From: an uncultured Eubacteriales bacterium
GTDB taxonomy: Bacteria; Bacillota; Clostridia; Lachnospirales; Lachnospiraceae
DNA: 64,000 nt
Direction: 5' to 3'
NCBI GenBank assembly: GCA_900539455.1
Contig: UQCD01000001.1
Coordinates: 62,001 to 126,000 of the forward strand
Shown: positions 1-9,324 of the stretch, one piece after another
How positions within the stretch are numbered: position 1 is the first letter of the stretch
Layout: every line of letters starts with the position of its first letter
Program-made: the position numbers and the translations under genes
Notes under the pieces: generated by a model
Database searches by the model: none
Told to the model about the DNA's origin: nothing
Seen by the model: the letters and a program-made list of their open reading frames with translations, nothing else

Positions 1-535
1 TCTTAAAGCCCATTATGAACACAATATCACCAGGCTTTAATGAATATGTAGATATTCTGTAATCATTTACAAAGGTACCATTGGTGCTGTCCAGATCAGA
101 TATGGTCCACTTTCCATCGAAATAATTAAGTCTGGCATGGTTTGCTGATACATATATGTTTTCTATTTTAATTGTATTATTACCGGCTCTTCCTACAGTA
201 ATTTCTGTATTATCCTTAACAATAAGCTTTTTAAAGGTTTGTCTGCCGTTTGTAATGTTTTCTGCATATAGAAAAACATCTTCCTCTTCACCTATTTTAA
301 CTTTATAGAAAACCTGTGCCTCTAGTGAAACATCATCCTTATCCTTTACATCTAAAACCTGAGATTTTACTCTTTTATCTCCTTTTAGCTGCCATTTATT
401 GTTTATGCCTTCAACACTTAACACCTGTCGTCTTTTCTCATCTGGCCCTATATCAGTAATAAAGTATCTCCCTTTTACTTTCTCTGGAAGCGTCTGACTG
501 AATATTCTGTCAGGCTTCATTAATGTTACAATCAA
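1..535 (-). CDS. essC: Type VII secretion ATPase EssC, N-terminal part (cut by window edge)
   Basis: This is the first 178 codons of a protein that continues beyond position 1. An FHA-type domain is visible at about residues 105-178. It has the GR turn (ITVGRAGNNTI), the SxxH phosphothreonine-binding element (SANHARL) and the closing DLDSTNGTFVND strand, followed by LKPGDIVFIMG. In Firmicutes EssC, FHA modules of this kind precede the FtsK/SpoIIIE ATPase modules that drive export of WXG100 proteins through the membrane. The start chosen is a TTG at 535 giving MIVTLMKPDRIF, because an AAGGAG box lies about 8 bases upstream; the ATG at 520 has no such box. The gene follows the zinc-ribbon gene by 17 bases, so the two are probably co-transcribed. 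The ATPase part is not visible, so another FHA protein is possible. Confidence 0.72.
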   Translation of the reverse strand, partial: MIVTLMKPDRIFSQTLPEKVKGRYFITDIGPDEKRRQVLSVEGINNKWQLKGDKRVKSQVLDVKDKDDVSLEAQVFYKVKIGEEEDVFLYAENITNGRQTFKKLIVKDNTEITVGRAGNNTIKIENIYVSANHARLNYFDGKWTISDLDSTNGTFVNDYRISTYSLKPGDIVFIMGFK

Positions 536-552
536 CCTGTTTCTCCTTAATG

Positions 553-885
553 TTACTTCTTAGTGCCGCAATATGGACAGTTATTTTCTGTTGCCTTAAA
601 CTGACTGCCACACTTTTTACAAAACACAACACCTATGGATCCTTCCTTTGAAGTATTTTCCATATTGCCAACCTTAACACCAATATTGCCAACTCTTTTT
701 TTCATTTTATTTATATTGACCGTATTTATAATTGTAAGAACTAAAGTAATAACAACTAAGCATAAAATAGCTATGATAACAACCATAAATGTAGCATTGT
801 TTATACCACTACCACTGCTTTTAGCAGCAGAACTGTCCTTCTGACCCCCATTATAATCATAATCAAAATATGTCTTTAGTATCAT
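553..885 (-). CDS. Small membrane protein with C-terminal zinc ribbon
   Basis: The 110-residue protein has a short polar N-terminus, one strong membrane segment at about residues 33-57 (MVVIIAILCLVVITLVLTII), a basic KMKKR stretch just after it, and a C-terminal zinc ribbon with two CxxC knuckles (CKKCG and CPYCG). The basic residues suggest that the zinc ribbon faces the cytoplasm. It lies between the giant Ig surface protein and essC with short gaps, so it is probably an accessory membrane component of the same locus. No specific family was recognised and the function is unknown. Confidence 0.7.
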   Translation of the reverse strand: MILKTYFDYDYNGGQKDSSAAKSSGSGINNATFMVVIIAILCLVVITLVLTIINTVNINKMKKRVGNIGVKVGNMENTSKEGSIGVVFCKKCGSQFKATENNCPYCGTKK

Positions 886-907
886 AACCTTCTATCCTTT
901 CTAGTTT

Positions 908-3900
908 CTATCTGACCTTTTTTCTTCTATAAACTGTAAATACTGTTCCTATAATAATTAAGCCTATCACTCCAGCAATAGAGGAAATAAACAACAGCTT
1001 ATTGCTGTACCATCTGATAAGTACATTTGTTGTTACTGTTATTTTTGAAGTAAAGTCTGCTACCTTTCCTGCTTCAATATCAGCCTTATTTGAAGAGTCT
1101 ACAACATTTCCTGCCATATCCTCTACTTCAAATCTTATTTGCTGTTCAACACCTTCGCCAACCGTAAACTTACCTTCATATACTGTTAAATCATTAAATT
1201 TATTAACTGTTTGTATATTTTCATCATTTACATATATCCTTACTTCTTTAATTCCTATAGAATCAAAGACTTCATAGGTTACCTCTATTTGATTGGCATT
1301 GTAAGCATTTTTATTAAGTCCGGTAACTTTTACCAGCTCCGGCTTTGTATTATCAATACTAAATCTTACATCAAACTGGTCATAAACTATACTTTGTGAA
1401 CGATTTCCTGCTATATCTGTTGAAGCTACTGTTACAGAATAAATACCATCCAATGCAAAATTCTCTTTTGGTATTGTATATATATTCTGATACCATCCCG
1501 TTTCGTCCCTGCCTTTTTTTGTAATACTTATATTTGATGTATCACTATTAAGAGTAACCGGTGTTCCATCTCTGGCAATTTCAACCTTTATAGAGTCATC
1601 TAATATTTCATCTGCATTATATTCTGTTATAACAAAATCCTCTGTTACTTCCTTGGCATAAGCATTCATCATATTTTTAAGTGATTCATTAAAGGTGTAT
1701 ACTGAGCCAAATCTATTAACCGAAAAGGTAACTACCTGTGTACTTACTCTGCCTGCATGATCATAAGCATTAACTGTAAGTGTATACACACCATCATTTA
1801 CCTGCTTTTTTTCAAAGCTATCAAAGCTGCCTTCAATGCCTCTTTCTACTGAAACAATATTGGTAATAAAATCCTTTGTAACATCAATATCCTTTATACT
1901 ATTAATGTCAATATTACTATCTCCAAAGTACACACCTGTTTTGGTAAGCTTTATGCTATAGCTTTTGTAATAATTATCACTAATTTCAACCTTTGGGATA
2001 ATCTCATCTTTATATGCTCCTTTGTCCTTAACTCCACTTATTTTAATTGCTGGAGCTTCACTATCTACTGTAAATATAACAGTTCTTGTGATTGATGTAT
2101 TCTTTGCCTTATCCACAGCCTTTGCTTTTATTGTATATGTCCCTTCCTCATCAAATCTAAGCTCTAATTTTGAATTTTTTGCTGTAGACAAAAATTCCTT
2201 TGTTGTCAAAACAGTCTTTTTGCCTAAAAGCTCCTTTGTAACCTCTATGCTTACATTATTAAATTCATAGTTTGATTCTACCACATTTATAACTGCATTT
2301 ACTACATCCTTATAGTATGAATTTTCTACCACCCCTGTAATATCTACAATAGGAGCAGTATTATCAACTGTAAAATTAATAGTCTTTGTAACAGCTTTAT
2401 TATTGGCTGCGTCTATAGAATTAGCTGTAACCTTATATGTACCATCTGCATTAAAGGTATATACATATGTATTTTGTTCACTATTAGCAGCCTGTCCATA
2501 TATAGTTTCTTTAGTGACTACTCCATCTAATACCTTTTCTATATCTATATATGCTTTATTGCCCGCCTCATTCCAATGCTTTTCATTAACCTTAACAAAT
2601 AATGTAACTACACCTGCGTTATGACTATTTTCCTCAACACCATAAACCGACTCTATAACTGGTGCTACATTGTCTATATATACAGTTTCACTTTTCCTAT
2701 TTGAATTACCTGCATTATCCACAGCGACAACACTAATTGTATATGAGCCGTCAGCAGTCATATATTCTGTAATTTCATCATTGCCTAATACTACATTGCA
2801 GCTATACTTACTATGACCATTGTCATTGTATTCTTCCTTTTTGTATAATCTATCATTAATATATATTTCAACAGTCTTAATATTTGACGATATGCTTTGA
2901 AGCTTATCATTTACTGAAACATTAAATTTAACAGCATGGTTATACCACTTATTTAATGAATCTGGTGTTCTTTCTTCCTTTATATGTACATTTGATTTTG
3001 TTCTCTCTATTAATATGTAATTGTTTTTTACATTTTTCACCATATCATTGTCACTTGTATTATTGCTTTCCTGACAAATTTCAACCAATGTATATACAAA
3101 CTCATTTCCTACATTATTTAACACAGCTAAGCTTACCTTGCCTGCACTTCCAACAGGTAATGCAAATGAAACTATTCCTTTGTTGTTTAACACTCCTTCA
3201 ATCCATATATTATCAACCTTTAATTTTACTGATTTAACACCGGAGTACTTATCAGCAACCTTAAATGTTAATACAACCTGCTCATTAAAGAAATTTCCAA
3301 ACTCTGTTACATTTGCTTTATCCTTAGCATTAATTTCCTCAAGCTTTACATCTGCCCTAATATTATCAACACAAATCCTTACTGACTTGTCCTCTCCTTT
3401 GTTACCTGCATTATCATAAATATCTACTAACTGGATAAACAGCTCTTTATTTTCATTTACATAAAATTTACTTGTATCTAATTCAAATGTCTTCTCAGAT
3501 ATTTTTTCATCCTTTGCTATTAAAACATTTTCATTTCTAAAAATTTCATTAACAATATTGTTTTTTATATTAATATATTCTTTTCCATTAACAATAAGCC
3601 TATATGATGCTAAACCAGAAATATCATTATCGCCACAAATATCTGTTAAGCTAATAGTTAGCTTTGTATCATCCTTTATATAATTAATTCCGTCTTTAAC
3701 ATATACTTTTGTAGCTTCATCAAATATAAATTCACCCTGAGGACGATTATCTTCAATTAAAACATTTAAAATATCAGTTGTTTCACTTTTCACAGTGCTT
3801 GCATTAGCTTGGCTATTTCCAGTATTACTTTCTACCGAATATTTTCCGTTTTCTGCTGACACCTGACCTATATGTACAGCATTGCAATTTCCAGCCTTAT

Positions 3901-6244
3901 CTCTAACAAGTACAACAAAATCCTTTTCTTTTTTGTCATTAAATAATTCTTTTTCAATAACAAATTCAGTTGTATATTCTCTGCAATTTTTATTTCCTTC
4001 TGAATCAGCCACATATATTTGCTTGGTTTCTATAGCTTTATTCATATCTACAGTTTCAGGAACAACATTTCCATTAATATACCCTTCGTCTGTTCCATTG
4101 TAGAAAGATATGTCCTCACCATAAAATAAACTTACATCATATAGATTTGTTTCATTATCAATTACCTTAACCGAAAACTTTACATTATCCTTTGAGTAAA
4201 TACCGTGTGGTGTAACATTTCCGTGGGTAATGGCTAATTCTGATACTTCTGGTGCATTACAATCGATACCGAAGTATTCGCGTTGGATAAAATAACTTGA
4301 TTTTCCATATACCCAAAATTTAATTTCTTTGTTAGGATTTGAAATATTATTGGAAAGGTCTGGAAAATACTTTTCATTAAATTTTCCATATCGTATATTA
4401 GACATTTTATATTTATCAGTATTATCTCCAATAGAATATTCCTGTCCCTCAAAATACAGTTGTTCTTTCCCTTTGTACCATTTATTTCCATCTAAACCTA
4501 ATAAAAGCTTTCCGCTTAATTTATAGTATATATTATTTGTATTATTACTTTTATCCCCACTTATTACAAGAAAGAACTTTTCTGTTATATTTTTATATTT
4601 TTCCTCATCAAATTTTGTAGTTATTTCAAATCCAACAGACTCGTTTCTAATAATCGAATCAGAGCCATAAAAAATATATTTATCTTCCAATCTTTCTACT
4701 TTTTGCCCATTTAATGTAATTTCCACATTTTCAGTTTCATTATTATTAACCAATACCTTTATTGGCAGTTCAAATTTTATAGCGCTACCATTTTCATTAT
4801 ATTCAAACAAATCTGATTTATCAGAAAAGGTGCCTATATTTTCTTCTGTTTGGAACTGTTTCTTAGTAATTACATTTTCTATCTTTAAGCTTAACTCTAT
4901 AGGCTTTACCACTATTGTATATGTCCCTACTGCATTTTCCAGATAAGTGTACTCGTCCTTCGGCGAAGCCTCGGCTGTAATAGTTACAGTTCCTGCACTT
5001 TTTACTATTAATTTTCCTGTAGTTTCATTTACCTCAACGATATTATTATCATCACTTTTATATTTGATACTCTCATATTTTTCAGATAAACCGCCCTTAA
5101 TTGAACCTTTAACAATATCAACTGCTTCATTTTCATTATAATCTGCTAAATTAATAGTTAAATCTTTAATTATTTGATTGTCCCTTTCAAACTCAATTTC
5201 TCCACTATAACCCTTAATATCAATAATACATTCTGCACTATCTCCTGTTTTCTTTGAAATAGCTTTTATTTTTGTACTACCTATTTTATTAACATAAAAA
5301 CTGTTATCTTCAGTTTCTGATTTTCTAATACAATCATTATCCACCTCATAGATAATATCATTATATAACGCTGCTGCTTTAATATAAATACATATTTTGT
5401 TATTATTTATATTTTTTAAGCTTTCTTCTTTTGTAAGTTTTTTTGTAATTCTGCTAACTATATGACTATCATTATCTTCTATAACCTTTTCAACATTCTG
5501 GTTCCCAGCAAAAGAATCATTATCAAATTTCACTTTATTTTTTACATTAAAATCAATTTCTATATTTTCATAATATTTACTTGCTGGTTTAATTATAATT
5601 TTAGATTTTCCTAAGGAAGTATACTTTATATTGCAATACTTTTCAGAATCATTAGTTACAAAATCAACATCAGTTATGACATTACTTCCTCCATTACATT
5701 CACTATCGTTACACAATTTATCATAACAAGGAAATTTTTCTTGTAACACTTCAAATTCTGTTTTTTCCCAATTATCCGGACTATCTATATTCGGATATAG
5801 CCTATATTCACCAATCCCACTATAATAATATGTAAAAATATTATATTTACCAGCATCTACGGTCGCATTATTATCATTTTCAATATTAAAGCCCCATTCA
5901 GCTTTTAACACTGCATTATAATCTAATGCTTCATTTGCGTCATACTCAACGCTTACCTTTACCTTTGCTGACTCATCTGTTATTTCAATTTTGCCCACTA
6001 AATCAGTTACAGAAAGCTTGTACACTCCATTTTCCTTATTTGTGTCATCAACTGATACTATTTTTTTGTTACTTGAAAACATAGCATCATTAACTGCTTC
6101 GCCTTTAGCATCTACTACAGTTATAGTTAATTTTACTCCATCTGCACCAAATATATTGTCTGCATTATTTAACACGGTTGTAAACAATATAATTATTGTC
6201 ATTATTAATGAGATATATTTATTTTTTTTATGTATATTTTTCAT
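908..6244 (-). CDS. Giant Ig-repeat cell-surface protein (1778 aa), membrane anchored
   Basis: The N-terminus has a basic start and a hydrophobic core (YISLIMTIIILFTTVL), a likely signal peptide ending near residue 34. Residues of about 345-450 resemble a Big-type bacterial Ig domain. From about residue 680 onward there is a chain of Ig-like modules joined by linkers such as VDNTAPIVDI, VDSEAPAIKI and IDNTKPELVK, each with an AxDxAGN-like turn. The C-terminus has one membrane helix (LLFISSIAGVIGLIIIGTVF) and a basic RRKKVR tail, with no LPxTG motif, so the protein is probably held in the membrane with the repeats outside. It precedes the zinc-ribbon gene and essC, which suggests a role at the surface of the secretion locus. 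Its first 243 residues recur almost unchanged in a truncated paralogue at 7502-8242. Confidence 0.8.
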   Translation of the reverse strand: MKNIHKKNKYISLIMTIIILFTTVLNNADNIFGADGVKLTITVVDAKGEAVNDAMFSSNKKIVSVDDTNKENGVYKLSVTDLVGKIEITDESAKVKVSVEYDANEALDYNAVLKAEWGFNIENDNNATVDAGKYNIFTYYYSGIGEYRLYPNIDSPDNWEKTEFEVLQEKFPCYDKLCNDSECNGGSNVITDVDFVTNDSEKYCNIKYTSLGKSKIIIKPASKYYENIEIDFNVKNKVKFDNDSFAGNQNVEKVIEDNDSHIVSRITKKLTKEESLKNINNNKICIYIKAAALYNDIIYEVDNDCIRKSETEDNSFYVNKIGSTKIKAISKKTGDSAECIIDIKGYSGEIEFERDNQIIKDLTINLADYNENEAVDIVKGSIKGGLSEKYESIKYKSDDNNIVEVNETTGKLIVKSAGTVTITAEASPKDEYTYLENAVGTYTIVVKPIELSLKIENVITKKQFQTEENIGTFSDKSDLFEYNENGSAIKFELPIKVLVNNNETENVEITLNGQKVERLEDKYIFYGSDSIIRNESVGFEITTKFDEEKYKNITEKFFLVISGDKSNNTNNIYYKLSGKLLLGLDGNKWYKGKEQLYFEGQEYSIGDNTDKYKMSNIRYGKFNEKYFPDLSNNISNPNKEIKFWVYGKSSYFIQREYFGIDCNAPEVSELAITHGNVTPHGIYSKDNVKFSVKVIDNETNLYDVSLFYGEDISFYNGTDEGYINGNVVPETVDMNKAIETKQIYVADSEGNKNCREYTTEFVIEKELFNDKKEKDFVVLVRDKAGNCNAVHIGQVSAENGKYSVESNTGNSQANASTVKSETTDILNVLIEDNRPQGEFIFDEATKVYVKDGINYIKDDTKLTISLTDICGDNDISGLASYRLIVNGKEYINIKNNIVNEIFRNENVLIAKDEKISEKTFELDTSKFYVNENKELFIQLVDIYDNAGNKGEDKSVRICVDNIRADVKLEEINAKDKANVTEFGNFFNEQVVLTFKVADKYSGVKSVKLKVDNIWIEGVLNNKGIVSFALPVGSAGKVSLAVLNNVGNEFVYTLVEICQESNNTSDNDMVKNVKNNYILIERTKSNVHIKEERTPDSLNKWYNHAVKFNVSVNDKLQSISSNIKTVEIYINDRLYKKEEYNDNGHSKYSCNVVLGNDEITEYMTADGSYTISVVAVDNAGNSNRKSETVYIDNVAPVIESVYGVEENSHNAGVVTLFVKVNEKHWNEAGNKAYIDIEKVLDGVVTKETIYGQAANSEQNTYVYTFNADGTYKVTANSIDAANNKAVTKTINFTVDNTAPIVDITGVVENSYYKDVVNAVINVVESNYEFNNVSIEVTKELLGKKTVLTTKEFLSTAKNSKLELRFDEEGTYTIKAKAVDKAKNTSITRTVIFTVDSEAPAIKISGVKDKGAYKDEIIPKVEISDNYYKSYSIKLTKTGVYFGDSNIDINSIKDIDVTKDFITNIVSVERGIEGSFDSFEKKQVNDGVYTLTVNAYDHAGRVSTQVVTFSVNRFGSVYTFNESLKNMMNAYAKEVTEDFVITEYNADEILDDSIKVEIARDGTPVTLNSDTSNISITKKGRDETGWYQNIYTIPKENFALDGIYSVTVASTDIAGNRSQSIVYDQFDVRFSIDNTKPELVKVTGLNKNAYNANQIEVTYEVFDSIGIKEVRIYVNDENIQTVNKFNDLTVYEGKFTVGEGVEQQIRFEVEDMAGNVVDSSNKADIEAGKVADFTSKITVTTNVLIRWYSNKLLFISSIAGVIGLIIIGTVFTVYRRKKVR

Positions 6245-6300
6245 TCCTTTATCCTTTTCAAAATTAACCTATTATGGTCTTTAACTAACGCCAACATATG

Positions 6301-7242
6301 TTATTCAAACATTAATGTACCATTGCCTATTAATATAAAATTTAGAACTTCTTCACCTGGTTTTGAACTATAAACAGAAAAATCAAAGCTTATATATATA
6401 TCATCTTTAAGCGAATTAATTCCTTTTCCATATCTATAGGTATATCGATATACATAATTTCCATTGCTTTCAGTAAGAATTGCTTTTTTGTATGGTTCAC
6501 CATATATCTGTTTTATATCTTTTTGTTTTGTTTTTCCTATATATATATCGTTATTAAATATATTAGCTTTATATTTTTTTACAATCAAACTATTATAGTA
6601 GATTTGATATCCCATTCCATTACCTTCACCGTCATCTCCTGTTTTTTCTATTAATTGTTTATTATTTTCTGGTATTTCTACTGTTTCCAAATCCAAATCA
6701 TAGTTCTTATATCTTACCAAACACAACTTTTCCAAAATCACCCCATCCTTTCCCCTTACAGGAGCTGCCGTCGTGGGCTTCGTTGTTGATGCCTGCGTGG
6801 TCTGTGGCTGTTTAGTGGTCTGTGGCTGCTTTGTTGTTTGCTGCTGACTATTCGCCTTTTTAGTCTGATTATTTACTACATTTGTCTGTGGCTGCCTTAT
6901 AGCTGGCTGCACAGTACTTTCACTATTTTTTATGCTATCATCTAAAGTTGCACTTTCATCTTCTAATGAAGTACCCTCTTCCTCTTTTCTTTTTTCTTCT
7001 GAAGTTTCTAATGATGTATTAGTATTTGAATCTTTAGTTGTAGTATCTTTTTCTATTTGCTGTTGTAAGCCTGCTGTTATACTAGCCGCAACAGACTTCT
7101 CACTGGTCTGGCTTTTAGGCTTATCTCTATCGCTAATAAGAATAAACCCAAAAACTATAATTATTGCTATAGCAATAGTTCCTCCTATTATCCCTATGCA
7201 CTCCACCACATTTTCTCTAATCCATTTTTTTAATCTGTTCAT
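6301..7242 (-). CDS. Membrane-anchored Thr/Gln-rich protein with BamE-like C-terminal domain, copy A
   Basis: The start chosen is the ATG of MNRLKKWIREN, which has a GAGGAAA box just upstream; longer in-frame starts have none. The 313-residue protein has one membrane helix at about 18-38, a low-complexity linker rich in Thr, Gln and Ser (TTKQPQTTKQPQTT), and from about residue 170 a globular domain. That domain contains YIGKTKQKDIKQIYGEPY and YRYTYRYG, reminiscent of the SmpA/OmlA/BamE fold (GxTxxxVxxxxGxP followed by a Y-rich strand); this is inference. It lies just upstream of the giant surface protein. Copy B at 8275-9195 is nearly identical through the linker but strongly diverged in the C-terminal domain. 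Confidence 0.72.
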   Translation of the reverse strand: MNRLKKWIRENVVECIGIIGGTIAIAIIIVFGFILISDRDKPKSQTSEKSVAASITAGLQQQIEKDTTTKDSNTNTSLETSEEKRKEEEGTSLEDESATLDDSIKNSESTVQPAIRQPQTNVVNNQTKKANSQQQTTKQPQTTKQPQTTQASTTKPTTAAPVRGKDGVILEKLCLVRYKNYDLDLETVEIPENNKQLIEKTGDDGEGNGMGYQIYYNSLIVKKYKANIFNNDIYIGKTKQKDIKQIYGEPYKKAILTESNGNYVYRYTYRYGKGINSLKDDIYISFDFSVYSSKPGEEVLNFILIGNGTLMFE

Positions 7243-7394
7243 CTTTTTCCTCTTTTTTATTAATACAAAAATCAATTCATATTCAACCAAACCATAATTG
7301 ATTTCCAATTTTAACCAAATCCACTATTACTCTATCACATTAAACTACTTTTTTCTACCACTTTCTTATTTATTGAATTTATTTTTTAACTTAC

Positions 7395-7503
7395 CTATTT
7401 TTCTACAAGTATATTACTTTTTATTGAATTTCCATATTAATTCCATTTAAAAAATATATACGATTTATAGTTTTATCATTATTGTATATGCCCCTACTGC
7501 ATT
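7395..7503 (-). pseudogene. Relics of a further copy of the duplicated module
   Basis: Three degenerate matches follow one another downstream of the truncated surface gene. Bases 7481-7503 match codons for NAVGTYTIV of the giant protein (about 4914-4936). Bases 7421-7480 read NDKTINRIYFLNGINMEIQ then a stop, a clear relative of the last 19 codons of copy B (EDNKIINCILILNGTGMEIR). Bases 7395-7412 match the leader that precedes the truncated surface gene (CTTGTAGAAAA then ATAGGTAA). The simplest reading is that a third module lay here and was removed by internal deletions. Confidence 0.6.
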
Positions 7504-8242
7504 AACTAATATAATCATTATCAAATTTCACTTTATTTTTTACATTAAAATCAATTTCTATATTTTCATAATATTTACTTGCTGGTTTAATTATAATTTT
7601 AGATTTTCCTAAGGAAGTATACCTTATATTGCAATACTTTCCAGAATCATCAGTTACAAAATCAACATCAGTTATGACATTACTTCCTTCATTACATTCA
7701 CTATCGTTACATAATTTATCATAACAAGGATTTTTTTCTTGTAACACTTCAAATTCTGTATTCACCCAATTATCCGGACTATCTATATTCGGATATAGCC
7801 TATATTCGCCATTCTTACTATAATAATATGTAGAAATATTATATTTACCAACATCTAAGATTACATTATTATCATTTTCAATATTAAAGCCCCATTCAGC
7901 TTTTAACACTGCATTATAATCTAATGCTTCATTTGCGTCATACTCAACGCTTACCTTTACCTTTGCTGACTCATCTGTTATTTCAATTTTGCCCACTAAA
8001 TCAGTTACAGAAAGCTTGTACACTCCATTTTCCTTATTTGTGTCATCAACTGATACTATTTTTTTGTTACTTGAAAACATAGCATCATTAACTGCTTCGC
8101 CTTTAGCATCTACTACAGTTATAGTTAATTCTACACCATCTGCACCAAATATATTATCTGCATTATTTAACACCGTTGTAAACAATATAATTATTGTCAT
8201 TAATAATGATATATATTTATTTCTTTTATGTATTTTCTTCAT
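7502..8242 (-). CDS. Truncated paralogue of the giant Ig surface protein (246 aa)
   Basis: The protein starts with MKKIHKRNKYISLLMTIIIL and is nearly identical to the first 243 residues of the 1778-residue protein, with about twenty substitutions clustered around residues 125-170. It then ends abruptly in NDYIS and a stop. It keeps the signal peptide but has neither Ig modules nor a C-terminal membrane helix, so if expressed it would be secreted rather than anchored. The DNA immediately after the divergence point matches a site about 190 codons further into the full-length gene, which indicates an internal deletion. It may be a functional secreted variant or a decaying pseudogene. Confidence 0.7.
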   Translation of the reverse strand: MKKIHKRNKYISLLMTIIILFTTVLNNADNIFGADGVELTITVVDAKGEAVNDAMFSSNKKIVSVDDTNKENGVYKLSVTDLVGKIEITDESAKVKVSVEYDANEALDYNAVLKAEWGFNIENDNNVILDVGKYNISTYYYSKNGEYRLYPNIDSPDNWVNTEFEVLQEKNPCYDKLCNDSECNEGSNVITDVDFVTDDSGKYCNIRYTSLGKSKIIIKPASKYYENIEIDFNVKNKVKFDNDYIS

Positions 8243-8274
8243 TTACCTATCCTTTTCTACAAGCGTATTATCTT

Positions 8275-9195
8275 CTATCGTATTTCCATACCTGTTCCAT
8301 TTAAAATTAATATACAATTTATAATTTTATTATCTTCGGATATTCTAAATCCTATATATATATTATCCTTTTCGGAATTAGTAATTTTACCATACCTATA
8401 TATGTAAGTATTATATATATTGTCAATCTTATATGGATTTCCATATATTTTTTTCAAATAATCAATATTAGTTTTTCCAACATAAATATCGTTTTTAAAT
8501 ACATTTGACTTATAATATTTCACCGTTGGACAATCAACCTCAAATCTATATCCTATACCTGATCCATCATCTGTATCTACACCTGTTTGTGCAATCAACT
8601 CATCATTATTTTGTGGAACTGGAATTATTGTTCCAGCCCATTGACCATTCGATTGTTCTGTATATATATCCATATATAACTTTTCCAAAATCACCCCATT
8701 CTTTCCCCTTACAGGAGCTGTCACCGTAGGCTTAGTTGTTGATGCCTGCGTGGTCTGTGGCTGTTTAGTGGTTTGTTGTTGCTTGGTGGTTTGTTGCTGG
8801 CTACTAGCTTTAGTAATCTGATTATTTACTACCTTTGTCTGTGGCTGCCTTGTAGCTGGTTGCACAATACTTTCACTATTTTTTACGCTATCATCTAAAG
8901 TTGTACTTTCATCTTCTAATGAAATACCCTCTTTTTCTTTTGTTTTTTCTTCTGAAGTTTCTAATGATGTATTAGTATTTGAATTTTTAGTTGTAGTATC
9001 TTTTTCTATTTGCTGTTGTAAGCCTGCTGTTATACTAGCCGCAACAGACTTCTCACTGGTCTGGCTTTTAGGCTTATCTCTATCGCTAATAAGAATAAAC
9101 CCAAAAACTATAATTATTGCTATAGCAATAGTTCCTCCTATTATCCCTATGCACTCCACCACATTTTCTCTAATCCATTTTTTTAATCTGTTCAT
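8275..9195 (-). CDS. Membrane-anchored Thr/Gln-rich protein with BamE-like C-terminal domain, copy B
   Basis: The ATG at 9195 (MNRLKKWIREN) is preceded by the same GAGGAAA box and leader as copy A. The 306-residue product has one membrane helix at 18-38, a Thr/Gln-rich linker with TTKQ repeats, and a C-terminal domain from about residue 170 with NDIYVGKTNIDYLKKIYGNP and YIYRYG. The N-terminal half and leader are almost identical to copy A, whereas the C-terminal domain is only a moderate match. Near-identity ends at about position 8678 (6725 in copy A), so the pair is mosaic. It precedes the truncated surface gene, repeating the gene order of copy A. Confidence 0.72.
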   Translation of the reverse strand: MNRLKKWIRENVVECIGIIGGTIAIAIIIVFGFILISDRDKPKSQTSEKSVAASITAGLQQQIEKDTTTKNSNTNTSLETSEEKTKEKEGISLEDESTTLDDSVKNSESIVQPATRQPQTKVVNNQITKASSQQQTTKQQQTTKQPQTTQASTTKPTVTAPVRGKNGVILEKLYMDIYTEQSNGQWAGTIIPVPQNNDELIAQTGVDTDDGSGIGYRFEVDCPTVKYYKSNVFKNDIYVGKTNIDYLKKIYGNPYKIDNIYNTYIYRYGKITNSEKDNIYIGFRISEDNKIINCILILNGTGMEIR

Positions 9196-9324
9196 CTTTT
9201 TCCTCTTTTTTATTAATACAAAAATCAATTCATATTCAACCAAACCATAATTGTATCAAAGTCTTGTATATTTACATAAAACTCTTTACCCAACACAAAA
9301 TCTTATACAACTCCCCAAAATCAA

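Larger units (their letters stand above)
5510..9251. repeat. Tandem duplication of a two-gene surface module
   Basis: Two units, each with a Thr/Gln-rich anchored protein followed by an Ig surface protein, lie head to tail. Near-identical blocks are 6725-7289 with 8678-9251 (leader, membrane helix and linker) and 5516-6244 with 7507-8242 (signal peptide and N-terminal domain). The parts between them, which encode the C-terminal domain of the anchored protein, have diverged strongly. Confidence 0.8.

Noticed and set aside
2956..3419. Plus-strand frames inside the giant surface gene
   Set aside because: They are reverse-strand shadows of repetitive Ig-coding DNA without ribosome sites.
6700..6860. 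Glutamine/threonine repeat as a CRISPR-like array
   Set aside because: The repeats are short codon-level repeats in an open reading frame with no spacers.
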